Source: Gadus chalcogrammus
Taxonomy: Eukaryota; Chordata; Actinopteri; Gadiformes; Gadidae
DNA: 64,000 nt
Assembly (NCBI RefSeq): GCF_026213295.1
Contig: NC_079412.1
Coordinates: 857,656 to 921,655 of the forward strand
Direction: 5' to 3'
The stretch's first letter is position 1. Every line of letters begins with the position of its first letter. Position numbers and translations under genes: made by a program. Shown here piece after piece: positions 47,331 through 59,482 of the stretch. Under the pieces are notes generated by a model. It was given only the letters and a program-made list of their open reading frames with translations, had not been told where the DNA came from and ran no database searches.

Positions 47331-48010
47331 TATTCATTACGCACACACACTTGGCTGCATAGGGCAGTTGGGGCTGAAGACTCTGTCTCCATCCCTCCAC
47401 TTTGCGATCTATACCACCATATGGGTGGGGATTGATTGTATCTTCCAGGTATGGCATCCTGCAGCGAGTCAGTATGGAAGGCTGGTTAGCCAACGACGGG
47501 TAAGATCCCACCTTGACACCCGGGACGACCTAAGGCAGGCACAGTCACGATTACTTGGCAGAGTCGCTGTGGGCACTGGCTTACTTGATCATGAAGTCAC
47601 GAGCTGCAACAATCATAGGAAGTGCCGGGTGGGATGTAGGGTGGAGGAGGAACAGGAGTCAGATATGTCAGCTCTTGCAGCAGAGGTGGTCTTGGAACGG
47701 GGCATGTCGCGTTTTATTTTATTTTATTTTACCTTTGTGGTATAGAAGGCCACTAACGCATGTACGTTTTTTCGGTTTAGTGCATGACTTTGGAACAGCG
47801 TGGTTTCAGGCGGCTGATGGTAAACCCACCCATATTGGGCTTTGGATTTGGACATACTGGTTTCGATTTCCCTTCCCAAAAGATTGGTTTCAGTTTGCTG
47901 ATGCTTAAGGTTAGACGTTTCGACGTTGGTTGCACCAACGGCGTTCTTAGATTGGCTTATCATTTAATGCGCATGGTTTTGACCATTGCGCAAGGGGGGA
48001 GGTATTGAGG
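47330..48010 (+). repeat. Retroviral segment shared with 63165-63840
   Basis: Long near-identical stretches such as CACACTTGGCTGCATAGGGC, TGCGATCTATACCACCATAT and GTTAGCCAACGACGGGTAAG. A 74-codon frame (47784-48008) differs at only three residues from that at 63611-63835. The encoded product is not recognised; it lies just before integrase sequence in both places. Confidence 0.88.
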
Positions 48011-48139
48011 AGAATTAAAAAAAAAAATATATATATATAATAATAATAATAATAATTAGAAAACAAGGTTTTTCTTCACCATACTTGCAAACAATGATTG
48101 ACATCCAGCTAAAATTAGTGTGAAATATATAAAAAAACA

Positions 48140-48560
48140 AAAAAAAAACACAGTGTTCAACAGATGGGTAGAAGCAGTCCCATCAAAAGACCAAAGTGCG
48201 GCTACAGTAATCAAGTTTCGGACTAGAGAAGGCATGACAAGGTTTGGAATTCCGTCAGAAATAAGTTCAGACAAAACGTTTATTCAGAGAACACTCAAAC
48301 AAGTGATTCAACATTTGCATGTCAAATAAAGACTAGATTACGCCCCAATCCTCAACCACAAGGTATGGTGGAAAGAGTGAATGGGACGCTCAAGACAAAG
48401 AATTAACAACATTTGGGCAAGCACTAAATTGAATTGATGCACTACCACTGACACTAATGAGTTATCGCATGAAAACTAACAGAACGACGCATCTAACCCC
48501 GCATGAAATGCTTAAGGGTCGACCCATGCCTTCACTTAACATTCGAGGGTGCCAAAAGGG
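48140..48560 (+). pseudogene. Retrovirus B integrase remnant
   Basis: FNRWVEAVPSKDQSAATVIK and MTRFGIPSEISSDK correspond to a retroviral integrase core; the residue after the second catalytic Asp region is altered. GMVERVNGT with the catalytic Glu, and then [20 protein letters not shown], follow in broken frames. The rest of pol is gone. Confidence 0.85.
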
Positions 48561-48739
48561 ACTTCCATTAGAGTAATTAGAAATAGGATTAAGGAAAATA
48601 TGTTTGAACATCTAACTGTTGTACATAAGTTTGTACTTCCAGCAAGAGAAACACAAAGTTCCAGGGCCAGAGGAGGAGCCAGATGCTGACACGCCCGGAG
48701 CCGACCAACTACCCAAGGATGATGCAATTAGATTTCGGC

Positions 48740-49065
48740 AGGGTTTGAATCAGTCCTGTTTTGGTGGTCCACTATTAACAAAAATGTTGTTTGGATAAAT
48801 AGTATATACTATAATCAGCAACGTTTTGTCAATTTTTCCACGGATAAGGTCAAGGGACTATATAGATATAGATATGCTATTGGCAGAGCAAGGAGGGGTG
48901 TGTTGGATGATAAAGACGACATGTTGTACTTTTATCCCCAATAACACAGCACCGGATGGGTCGGTGGCCAGGGTGCTGGCAGGGTTACAGTCCCTCAGAT
49001 TAGATTTGGCAGAGAGAATTCCGGCATTAATGACCCCTTCACAGGATGGATGGAGAGCCCAATGA
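48740..49065 (+). pseudogene. Retrovirus B envelope transmembrane remnant
   Basis: A frame with LLAEQGGVCWMIKTTCC carries the CX6CC motif next to the immunosuppressive-type region of gamma/epsilon-like transmembrane subunits, followed by TFIPNNTAPDGSVARVLAGL. Flanked by stops. The surface subunit is missing. Env lies after integrase as expected. Confidence 0.85.
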
Positions 49066-50530
49066 GCGATGGGCGCTACAGGTGCAGCAGGTGCCATCCA
49101 AGCTTACCTGGGGATCGAGAGTTTGGACGAGGGACCACCAGAGGGGCCCGACCTGATCTGGCTGGAGAACATAGAATAGACCCCCTGCACCATTGTCCAA
49201 GAGCCCCCACGCAATGCAGCGCACCAATACATGAAGATCATCCGGCCCCGGCGTCCTGTTTCCACCACCGTATGCTGAAACCCCACCACCACGCCCCTCC
49301 CCCCCGCCTGTGACGTGCTAGTAACCTCTCCAGGTGGTCTGCCCCATTCCCGTCCCCGCCAACGGCACCACCCCCCCTCCCACCTGATGCACCCACGTCG
49401 CCCGGACCAGGGATCTGCGTTCCGGTACCAGGGGCTGCGGCCCGTTCCCTTAAGGCTTGAGGGCGCCCCTGGCTGTATTCGCTTCTGTACGCTTCACTGT
49501 TTTTAGCCGCTCCCATATCTATGCCCGCGTCTACGCAACCGACGCCGGGAACGCAAATGTTGTTGTTTATATCGCTGTCCCACTAGATGGAGCTCGGGGA
49601 TACACACGGGCGAGATTCCAGGGGCCTTGATTGCCCGTTTATCAGATGAGGTCCTGAGCGCAGTTGAATAAAAGGGTCTAATGCTCAGGTGGCGCCTTGC
49701 GTCCACCTGCCCGTGATGACGCTCAGGACTATTCCGTGGTTTCTTAGTTGTTCCCGTGCCCCGGGCCTACCCTGGATACCCCATGCGTGTGATTGCTTAT
49801 TGTTACACGACCAGTTAACTCCTCCTCACATCCTTAGTGTGTGGTCATCTAGGGATGGGTTGAGGGGGATTGCCATTCGTTGTGTACCTCATATCTTTCT
49901 GATATTATTATTGTTATTTAGGGACACGTTTCATGGTTGCATTTCTTTCCTGTGATTATTATTGTGTAGTGTCTGTGTGATTGTTGCATTTTTGTTATTG
50001 TTTACTGTTAGTCTTATTGTTGCTTTTTGCTGATACTGTTATTGTTCGGAGTTTGTTTTATTGTTGCAATTCGTTGTTATTATTATGGTTTGGTGTTGGT
50101 TTTGTTGTGTGGCCAGCTTTGTTGTTGGTTGTTGTTTTTTTGGTATCGTTTGATATTTGTTTTAGTATTGTTGTATGCTTGTTGTATTTTTTTATTTTTT
50201 TATTTTTTTTCTCTTTTTTGTGTATTATCTGCGGCCAGTATTGTTGGTATTGTCTGCTCGCGATGTAAGGCCGGGGTGGATGCCACCCCCTAGGTGGGGT
50301 GTGTATGGCATACCCATGTCTGAAGCATGGGTAGCGTTTCTCCCACGTGGTTCCCCATACACCCGGTCCAGCGAGTTGTTTTAGTCCCATGCTCATGGTT
50401 GTTTGTTTTTATGGTCATTTGCCTTCTTTCTGTTATTTCTAATGGTGTTATGATGGTAGTCCCGTGCTGGAGTCCTATCCCTCGTACCCCAAATGAGTAA
50501 AAGTCGTCTTGCGACGACTTGAGGGGGATA
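49066..50530 (+). other. Retrovirus B 3' internal region
   Basis: Proline/histidine-rich broken frames to about 49500, then a T/G-rich region (49880-50230) with repeated TTATTGTT words. A purine tract GAGGGGGATA precedes the 3' LTR at 50531. No intact gene. Confidence 0.6.
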
Positions 50531-51273
50531 TGTTGGGAAAAATAACCTGCTGAGCACATATAAATATAGCTAACTCCCACCCTAGCTTGAGGAGCACAAC
50601 ACATGGCAGTCACGTTACAATATAGTCAACTTTTAACACATAACACAAACATGATAATATATAGTCAGGTCAAGGCCGGAGCTGAAGGCCCCATCTCCCA
50701 GGCCGACAGATTGTGGACACTCAGACAATGCACCAGTATCATCTCCAGAACGGGAGAGCCACATTAATTTATCACACAGGAGACATTTTGAGAGCTCTTC
50801 CCCGTTAGGAGGAACCAAGAGATACCTCTGCCCACACCAGGGGCCTGAGAGCCACATTAAATTATCACACACGAGACATTTCAGGGGGGCACTCCCCGTT
50901 TTAATTTATGACACCGGAGACACAAGGAACTCTCCCCTGTTACGAAGCTCTCTCAGGGCCTGGGAGCCAAAACACACAGAACCACACACACCTAAAACGC
51001 ACACACCTCACCAAGAGGAAGATACAGCATAAGAGTGTGTCACACAGAGACTCTTCACTTCTTCTGAAGCAGACCTTCCACGGAGGCGAAGCTCTGGACG
51101 AACCATCAGCGCTGATTAGGGACTTAGACATATTCGATTTCTCACGCTTTATGACTCTGTATAACCGTTGCCACTTTACTTAATAAATCCAAGGTCCTCG
51201 TGCCGACAGACTTTATTACCTCTCCGTCTCATTTTATCTGATCCAGTAACTAGACAGACCGTTTTTCCCTTCA
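50531..51273 (+). repeat. Retrovirus B 3' LTR
   Basis: 743 bp, apparently identical to 43840-44582. Followed by the 4-bp duplication GGTG at 51274-51277, the partner of 43836-43839. Confidence 0.95.
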
Positions 51274-51970
51274 GGTGCAACGGATCATCATTGATCCGTG
51301 ATCCGTTCGGATCATCTATTTCGGTTCGGCACACGCATGATCCGCGGATTGATTTATGAAAAAAAAATGTGCGCATGTTCAGTCCACACACAGCCGTAAC
51401 CATTCCTGCTAGTTCCAGGGACAGAGCTACTTAACACGCTCTGGGTAAAAGTCCGCAACAGTTCCCTTTTCAATAAGCAAACAGTCCTATGGCTCGTTGT
51501 GATTTATTGTCCTCAGCGTACAACATGAAGAACAGTGGGCATGGAAAATAAAAGTAGGCTAGACTTCGGTGACTACTGTAACGATAACTGCTGCCTCCAG
51601 TGCTACGTCTGTTTCCATATACTCGCGCTGCCACACAAACCGGTCGCCTAGGTTACCACACAGACGTAACACGTAGCTGACATAGCTATTGCCAACATAA
51701 AGAAAAACACATCGAGCATGGCCACGCATTTACAGCGACATCACCCCGGTGTTTCACTGACAGGAGTGAAACCGAAAGCGGCTCAACAACCGCTCATCAC
51801 CGCGGCATTTAAGCAGCCCCTTCTTCCACAATCAGACCGGGCTAAAGCAATCACAAACGCTATTTTTTTATTTTTTTTGCTGATCCGAAAAATTATCCGA
51901 TCCGTGACTCTTGATCCGAGGAACGATCCGAACCGTGAGTTTTTTGATCTCTTGCACCCCTAGTATCTTC

Positions 51971-51985
51971 TGATGAGCAGGCCAT
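51971..51985 (-). pseudogene. Start codon fragment of the Polinton gene at 43026-43831
   Basis: On the minus strand an ATG at 51985 opens a short frame that enters the target duplication GTATCTTC and, at the other copy of that duplication (43831), continues in phase. It shows where the hAT entered: a few codons after the start. Confidence 0.75.
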
Positions 51986-52084
51986 GTTGAACGAAAAGAA
52001 CACTGCCGACAACCTGTTGAATGCTATGACCCTACAGCAGTCGTCTCACCCCTTTTTAAACTATTTGAGGTACACACCCACACA

Positions 52085-52310
52085 CACACCTCCCTGCACT
52101 AATTACACACCCATGCTTATACAGATCCCAGTACCCCTGCGCCCCCTACAGGCACAACACAGGCATTATACAATTCATAACAACGCAGGGGGTTTATGGT
52201 TTTATTGCCCATCATAAACCCCCGCCTCCCTGCACCCCCCTCCCCAACCGGAAGTGGCTGTAAATAGGAACCACCCCAGAGGGGGGTTAGTATATACTAC
52301 TCTTGTGGTT
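52085..52310 (-). repeat. Right copy of inverted repeat, probable Polinton TIR
   Basis: Pairs with 2299-2480. The outer part ends near 52310 with TTAGTATATACTACT; read inward on the other strand the terminus is AGTAGTATATACTAACCCC, compatible with the AG...CT ends of Polintons. The target duplication cannot be verified because the left end is truncated. Confidence 0.5.
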
Positions 52311-52386
52311 GTAAACTTGCAATCCATCAATGCAATAGACTTTCCATCAATGACAACGGCGGCAGGCAAGCAAAATTCTCTATAAA

Positions 52387-52629
52387 ATGTATGATACCCT
52401 AGTGCCAACTAATGACCTATTTGTCCCTTCTATCGTTAAGCAAAGCTTCAGGAATCGGTTTTACAGATGTACAATTGAAGTAACACAGGGGACTTCTCTC
52501 AACGGCAAAGCGTATGCTTCTCATGTAGAAGGCCTGAGGTTCAATGCCTGCCGTCTCCAAGATGTGATCAAAGCTAGCTTCAGTCAATTTGAAGACTATT
52601 TCAAAATTAGATCAAGCAAGGCTTAACCT
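52387..52629 (+). CDS. Hypothetical short frame outside the Polinton
   Basis: 79 codons (MYDTLVPTNDLFVPSIVKQS through SQFEDYFKIRSSKA). No family recognised. It could be a 5' exon of the gene at 53.4 kb or chance. Confidence 0.2.
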
Positions 52630-52957
52630 ACCCTAAGTGTTCCAGACTCTTCCTGTTCCAAAAAGCCAGAGACTTGGAACTCTACAAGTGTGTTGTCGTG
52701 GCCATACCCTCCACTGAATGGACTGCTCAAACAAGTCCTAACAAGTCCAAACAAAGTCCTAACAACTCCTAACAGAATCCTAACAACTAACAAGAGCGGG
52801 GCAAAAGAGCCAATCACATGCTTCGAGACAGCTGCAGCTCCAAGGTGGAGGAAAAAGAGCCGATCATCAGTTTCTCAAACTTGACTTACAAGGGAAATGG
52901 AAGGAGTTCATAGTGTCATGATTTATCAGTAGCTGTGATATTGTAGCTGCTTAATTT

Positions 52958-52959
52958 CC

Positions 52960-53026
<67 letters not shown>

Positions 53027-53028
53027 GC
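52958..53028. repeat. (CTGT)n microsatellite
   Basis: About 17 tandem CTGT units ahead of the DUF6729-family gene. Confidence 0.97.
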
Positions 53029-53452
53029 GTGCATGTATGTTGCCTACAGCAGCCTAATGCCTGCCTCTCGTCCTATAGAGATGCTAAAGGAAGGAAAGCC
53101 AGATTCATACTAGGCCGGTGTCATGGTCCTGTTTTCCCAGGGGAAACACAATTTTTCTACAGGCCAGAGACCTGGGGGCAGACATTGGCGGGCAGTGATA
53201 GAGAGGATTAAGAATTGTCCCCTGACCCCTCTATTTGGCCTAGCTGTCTAGATGTGAGACAAACATGCTGACAAATGCTTCCTCTACAGCTGTTCCCCAT
53301 GGCTGGTTCTTCGTTGTATGTGATTGATTCTCCAACTGACTTGTTTTGATGCAGAGTATTGTTTGATTTAGAGGATAAGAGGATTTAGAGAGTAAATACA
53401 AAATGTTGTCTCCCCCAGTTAGGACAGCAGGCAGGGACCGCTGCAGGTCCAC

Positions 53453-54593
53453 GTGCAGGCCAACAGCAGTAGAGCAGCAGATACACCAGACGCACCAAAG
53501 GCTAGTGCAGCAGATACACCAGACGCACCAAAGGCCAGTGCATCAGCTGGAAGTCTGGAAAGTTCAGCCGGTACCTTTATGACATGCTCCCTTTGTGCTC
53601 AGGAAGTGCTCTCTGACCACTTTACGCAGCACCTGTCAGACTTCCATGTCCAGGAGCAGTGTCAGCACTGCGGTACAAAGGCTCAGTGTGCTGTCAGATT
53701 ATCAGAGCACCTTGAGAAGTGTCATGCCTTATCTCCACCAGACCTCCCAGACATTTATCCTCCAGCCCATCCCTCCACTACCCCAGCCCAGGCGATGACA
53801 CCGACGCCAGTCCTCTGTCCAAGAGATGCTCCAGCTCCAGTTTGCCTCACAGCCAAGGAGACGACATCAAACATCGGTCTCCAAGATGCTCCTGCTCCTG
53901 TCCCTTCCAGAGTATCTGAGATGGCACCAGCGACTCAGAGTGGCACACCACTTGTTCCTGCCCCTGCCTCTGCTCCTCCTCCAGCAGCACCAGCACCGGG
54001 GTTCCCAGTCCCTTTGCGCTCTCCAGAGGTTAGCCGGGCTAGGTTTTTATCAAAGCCATTCCTCCAGGTCATCAAGCCAGGTGACCGGGAGTGGATTGCC
54101 CACATCATCTATGAAGCGAGTGGGCAGCTGAGACAGGTGATCAGCCAGAATTGGCACCACCCCCCAAGTCCAATCAGATCTGTGGCACCTCCAAACCCAG
54201 ATGACTATTTTAGGCAGAGGATGTTCCTGTGGGCACCAATGCGCATGTGGAGCATCCCTCTGAAATGCCCTCGGTGCAAAAGAAAACTGCACCACTCTGG
54301 TATTTACACCAAGGTCAGAGAGGTCATTGATGTTGATTCCAGGTACTACTTAATAGCGGGAGATTACCCAAGGTGCAGCCAGTGCAAACCATCGCAAACT
54401 CTCTGTCCTTGGAGTAGTGACATTTTAAAGCAGCTCGACCCCTCTAACCGCAACAAATTCCCTGCTGTGTGAACAACTCATTTGGCATTGGACCGAAAAT
54501 GCGTGACACTTTTGCGTCCAAGAACAGCAGGGAATAGCTCCAGTTACCTGCAGCAGGCCTTTAAAGAGGTACACAGTGAGGAGTGGGCTAGGA
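53453..54593 (+). pseudogene. DUF6729-family gene copy 2, exon 1
   Basis: 339-codon frame. An 11-residue duplication (AADTPDAPKAS twice) is followed by two C2H2-like fingers (CSLCAQEV...HFTQHLSDFH and CQHCGTKAQC...HLEKCH, res. about 45-95). A Pro/Ala-rich linker and a conserved block from about 200 follow: FLWAPMRMWSIPLKCPRCKR and KVREVIDVDSRYYLIAGDYP. That block resembles DUF6729 (memory). An in-frame TGA at 54470-54472 breaks it; the same frame continues (LALDRKCVTLLRPRTAGNSS) until the hAT at 54594. Confidence 0.7.
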
Positions 54594-55303
54594 CAGTGGT
54601 TTTCAAACTGTGGGGCGCGCCCCCCCTGGGGGGCGCCAGAGTTCTTCAGGGGGGGGCGCGACGTGTGAAAAAAATTAACCCGAAGAAAAACCTGAAGACG
54701 TCAGCCCATTCTGATACACCTAGTTCTAGACATCGTAACTCAATTCCTTTTTCAACCGTTTACCATCGTTCAAACCATTGAACAAATCTACACACTTGTA
54801 TCTTCAATACTATCCAAACGGAATTTTGATAGCATTTATACTTTTTTCAGAATCACAGTTTTAGTTCCAAACCGGCATCGTTTTCAGTTGCTTATAATAA
54901 TTTAGGTCACCATAGCAACGCCGGTAAACAAACCCCGCCGAATAGTCAAATCTCTGGAATGAAAAGGCAGATCTGATTCGACTGGCAGTTTATCCAGATT
55001 AAGATGGTCAAATGTATTTAAAAAAGTTTAAGCTAAAACATGCTTAGATAAAGTTGTTAAATTGTGTTAAGAAATATGTTTAAAAACGCACAAAGATGTT
55101 GTAATGTTTCAGAAATATGTTTAAAATGTTTAAAAAATATGTTTCAAATGTTTTAAAATTATGATCAGAGATGTTTAAAATGTGTAAAATAATTAAGATA
55201 GCTTTCAAAACACAGGTCTTTAGGAAAAAAAAAATTGGGGGGGGGCTCAGCTGAATTTTTTTCTCTGAGGGGGGCTCACTCTCTCACACTTTGAAAACCC
55301 CTG
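54594..55303. mobile_element. Nonautonomous hAT (MITE 1)
   Basis: Ends CAGTGGTTTTCAAACTGTGG and CACACTTTGAAAACCCCTG. Target duplication GGCTAGGA/GGATAGGA with one mismatch. 710 bp, non-coding. Same family as 55626-56478 in the opposite orientation. Confidence 0.93.
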
Positions 55304-55530
55304 GGATAGGAGATCCTGTGACTATTTCACAGATTGTGAATTTCACAGGAGATCCTGCCTGAAGCAGTCCAAGGCTGTTTATCTCAAGCCACCATCCTTG
55401 TGTCCCGTGCCCCTGGCCCAGTGGTTTCAGACAGTGCATGCCAACGATGTTGTCAGTCCCCTTGATGAGCTCAAAGGTGTCATTACTCAACGTTTGGCAA
55501 AATTCTGAAGCTTGATTCCACTAAGAAGGT
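55304..55530 (+). pseudogene. DUF6729-family gene copy 2, continuation
   Basis: Resumes after MITE 1 with SCDYFTDCEFHRRSC and WFQTVHANDVVSPLDELKGV. A stop (TGA near 55506) is followed by a KLDSTKK-like end in another phase and a GTAAAT donor at about 55530. Exon with at least one frameshift. Confidence 0.6.
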
Positions 55531-55625
55531 AAATGTAAATCTATATAAGCTTGAGCTAATTTATTCTTTTAGGGTTGGATAAGAATACATGTGCTAATGA
55601 TGTATGCTTTTGATATGATATAGGT

Positions 55626-56478
55626 CAGGGGTTTTCAAAGTGTGAGAGAGTGAGCCCCCCCTCAGAGAAAAAAATTCAGCTGAGCCCCCCCCCCCCCCCC
55701 AATTTTTTTTTCTAAATACCTGTGTTTTGAAAGCTATTTTAATTATTTTACACATTTCAAACATCTCCGATCATAATTTTAAAACATTTGGAACATATTT
55801 TTGAAACATTTGAAACACATTTTTTAACATATTTTTTAAACATATTTCTGAAACATTACATCTTTTTGCGTTTTTAAACAACAAAATGTAACGACTTTAT
55901 CTAAGCATGTTTTAGCTTAACCTTTTTTAAATACATTTGAACATCTTAATCTGTGTAAACTGCCAGTTTACAGATTCATTCAGGGTCCCGACTCTGAATT
56001 TTCTGAGTCGAATCAGATCTGCCTTTTCAGTCCAGAGATTCGACTATTCGGCGGGGTTTGTTTACCGGTGTTGCTATGGTGACCTCAATTATTATAACCA
56101 ACTGAAAACGACGCCGGTTTGAAACTAAAACTGTGATTCTGAAAAAAGTATAAATGCTATCAAAATTCCGTTTAGATAGTATTGAAGATACAAGTGTGTA
56201 GATTTGTTTAATGGTTTGAACGATGGTAAACGGTTGAAAAAGGAATGAGTTACGATGTCTAGAAGTAGGTGTATCAGAATGGGCTGACGTCTTCAATGAA
56301 AACGGCTGAAAATGAAGCAGTATGAAACTAAAACTGTGATTCTGAAGACATTTTAAATGATATCGAAATTCCGTCTTTCAGGGTTTTCTTCGGGTTTATT
56401 TTTTTCTCACGTCGCGCCCCCCCTGAAGAACTCTGGCGCCCCCCAGGGGGGGCGCGCCCCACAGTTTGAAAACCACTG
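55626..56478. mobile_element. Nonautonomous hAT (MITE 2), inverse of MITE 1
   Basis: Ends CAGGGGTTTTCAAAGTGTGA and CACAGTTTGAAAACCACTG. Target duplication ATATAGGT/ATATAGTT with one mismatch. 853 bp. Confidence 0.93.
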
Positions 56479-56486
56479 ATATAGTT

Positions 56487-58980
56487 GACCAAAAAACTGG
56501 CTGGGGGGATTGAGGGCACAGCACCATGGATGACCAATGTGGGGAACGAGTAAGGTCAAGTCCTCAACTCTGTCCTCACAACCGTTGAGGGGGCTGGGCT
56601 TGATGACCTGTGCCAAGGTATCGTCCAACGGTACAGGGATGCTGGTGAGCTACAGCCAGATGCCACCTATGTGGATAGAGACTGTTGCAGTGACAGAGGT
56701 GTGTCACCTGTAATTTGTGTTGATGTTTTTTGCCAAATTAAGACAGTTGGTGACAGTCTGACTACAAATAAAAAAAAAGTATCTATGATCTTGTGAACAC
56801 CGGAGTGGGCCCAGCTCTCAATTGGTTTCGGCCATGGACGTCCACTGAGCGGTTGGATGTGTTCCACTTCATGAGGCGATTCACAAGAGGTCTCACCACG
56901 GAACACCATCCACTGTATCGTATCTGTTGTTCGAAATTGTCTAGCTGCATTTTTGAGTGGGACATGCAGGACGTCTGTCATCTGAAAGAGGCCAAGCGGG
57001 CAGAGCTGAAGAAGAAACATCAGGGTCATCAGCCAACAGATGCCCAGGTGTAGGCGAGCATCAGCTCTAAAGAGCTAACCAAGCACTGCCGCAGGAAAAC
57101 CCGGGGAGTGGAGGAGACCCGTACCCTCATCAAAAGTCTTCTAGACTCCATGTGGCAGCTTGTGGACGGCACCGGGCTACACCTCATCAACCACGAGCAC
57201 ATGTCTCGAGTGTGGGAGGTACAGCAGAAGCACCTTGCCTGCATCCAGGATCCACCAGGAGTGCAGCTTTATACCAACATTGGGTCAGGGCTGGAGAAAG
57301 GAGACAAAACACTGGATGTCCTAAGATGCGGCAGAGGGTCCTCCTCTCTGGAAAGCTTTCATAAGCACCAGTGTGATTTAATTCCAGGCATGTTAAAACC
57401 TCACACATATGGTATATTTTGCTATTGAATGTTGACATAATATTGCAAGTTGTTGTAATCAGTGATCCTGTTTTTTGTCTCATCAGGGTGGAGCTGAAAT
57501 GCATTGCACACTCAGATGTACATGCTTGAGGGTGTGTCAAGGTGGAATTTGAACCGGTCAGCACAAGCACTTAGTATGACTGAGACATCCAGGACAAAGA
57601 TATATGGCATTCGCTTGATGTCCAACGTGAATGCGCTCAGCCACAAAGTCTTGGGAAAACCTCTTCTTCCAGAGTTTATCCCCCCTGGGAAACCTACCAG
57701 TAAGAAAAGTCTGCTGTTGATGATGATCAAACCTATTCTTTGACATGGTAGGCAAGTACAATCATTTTTCACATAGTGAATACTTATTGCAGGAGAACGT
57801 ATTGCTGTGGAGTATCTTCTCGCACAGTCCAACAGATGAGATCTTCTGAGGCAGCAGGGTGGTGATATATGGATGATGAGGATAACGATGGCATCCTGCC
57901 AGATGTCTTCGATGAAGACCTCGAGGATGAATGTCCTGATTTGACCGTACCACAGGCTCATGACCTCACATTGCAGGTAATATTATGTCAACAGTATATA
58001 AGACAGAAAAAACAATAATAAAAATAATAATAAACACTTCATTTTTAATGTAGAACAGACACAAAAAACCTTTAAAAATGTATAGATGTATTCTTTTATT
58101 AATCACCTCAGGAAATTGGAAGCGGTGGCCCCAGGCCCAGGTCAGATCCCAGGTCCCCATTTGAGGAGAGTGATGCCTCTGCTAGACCCGTCCACTCCCC
58201 ATTTGAGGAGAGAGATGCCTCTGTAAGTCCTGTCCACTCCCCAATCGATGTCCTCGCCCCATTTGAAGAGAGTGGGCTCGTTACTCCAGCTCCGGTAAAG
58301 TGGATAATGTTTCACCATTAGAAATGTGGGCTTCTTCATATTATCAGATGTTTAATATCAGCTTTATTGGTTAAATTATTGTAACAGGACACTAGGTGTG
58401 ATGCCAGAGGGATTGCTGGATGGGAGGCAGTTGATGGCTTGGCAGGGTACCTGGTTGGGCTTAACCGAACCATCACTGCACTCTCCAACGGTGAAGTGGC
58501 AGAGATTTTGAGGTTGTACGCGTTCTTGAATGTCTTTGACCAGACCCCCACCAGATACACCCTCAAGACCAAAATAACAACTTTGCCAGGACCTTGGAGA
58601 GCTTCGCGAAAGCGCAGTGGCTCTGCTCCAGGCCAGCAAGCAGCCGAGAGGTATCTACATCTCATATAGCTGCATTCTTTAGCATTTGTATCAGTATATT
58701 TATGTCAATATGTGAACAGGCATCTATGATGAGCACTATGTGATCTGGTCATCTATTTGCAGATTGTTCATGGTCCATGGTCAGGTTGCTCACAGACCAG
58801 ACCACAACAGAGTGTGTTGCTCTTAAGCTGTTAAGAGTATAAGGAAGCCAGAAGGCCAAAGGACAATCAAGGGAGGACATTTGCCATACCCAAATCCATC
58901 ACAATGGCTTACTGTCATATCAAGCAGCTAGTGGAGGACTCCAGAGAGATCATGGACAGGAGTGACCTGGTACTGGTAAC
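56487..58980 (+). pseudogene. DUF6729-family gene copy 2, transposase-like exons
   Basis: Coding blocks: 56490-56705 (TNVGNE, stop, GQVLNSVLTTVEGAGLDDL, ending YVDRDCC), 56840-57395 (RLDVFHFMRRFTRGLTTEHH, SCIFEWDMQDVCHLKEAKRA, a stop at 57050, HCRRKTRGVEETRTLI, IQDPPGVQLY, GRGSSSLESFHKHQCDLIPG), 57490-57710 (YMLEGVSRWNLNRSAQAL), 57790-57975, 58112-58295 (repeated SPFEE), 58388-58660 and 58800-59010. The conserved acidic positions (DRDCC, DVFHFMRR, SLESFH) look like an RNase-H-type D-D-E series, so a transposase origin is possible. Several stops and phase changes make this copy inactive. Confidence 0.6.
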
Positions 58981-59128
58981 CATCAACACCACCACAGTGT
59001 CCTGCTGGTGAGTTCATCTTTTATATCTTCATAAATTGATTGAATTGGATACTTGAACATTTAAAACAATTAACACACTGAAAAATGTACTCGCCAAAAG
59101 AGAACGGAAGGGGACTCTTTAATACAGG

Positions 59129-59388
59129 GTGTGCAGCTTCCACAGCAGATTGCCCTGGCTAAGGAATCCCTCCAGGATGCTCGTGACCTACTATCACAGC
59201 CAGTTCAGCATGGACACACTCTTTTTGAGTTCCAGGAGCCTGAGAACCATGAGAGTGAGGCAAAAATCCGCCAGCGACACAGTTCCAGGACACCTGTACC
59301 ATGTGCCATTCCACACACAGGTGGGGGAGCTATTACCCAGCACGATGTTGCTTCTTTGGTAGGAATTAATGATTATATTCTATGGTAA
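59129..59388 (+). pseudogene. DUF6729-family gene copy 2, start of last exon
   Basis: QQIALAKESLQDARDLLSQP and FEFQEPENHESEAKIRQRHS match the first part of the exon at 77-300. The proline-rich and zinc-ribbon end is absent; LTR-type sequence starts soon after, near 59483. Confidence 0.65.
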
Positions 59389-59482
59389 ACCATGATTATT
59401 ATTAGGCCTATATATCTAATGGTAGAAAACATTTAAAGCGTCTCTGGATTCTGATCCAGGGCTTGACTGGGGTCAGAGCGTA

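Larger units (their letters stand above)
43832..51962. mobile_element. Nonautonomous hAT split by a retrovirus
   Basis: Left end TAGGGGTG (43832-43839), right end CTTGCACCCCTA at 51962. 8-bp target duplication GTATCTTC at 43824-43831 and 51963-51970. A retrovirus with 4-bp duplication GGTG sits eight bases inside the left end, so almost all the hAT body is at 51278-51962. That body has repeated ATCCG words and a partial BED-transposase-like frame (QRHHPGVSLTG, QQPLITAAF, 51718-51860). Confidence 0.92.

Noticed and set aside
51718..51963. 81-codon frame as a separate host gene
   Set aside because: It is a degenerate piece of hAT transposase within a nonautonomous hAT and ends in its terminal repeat.
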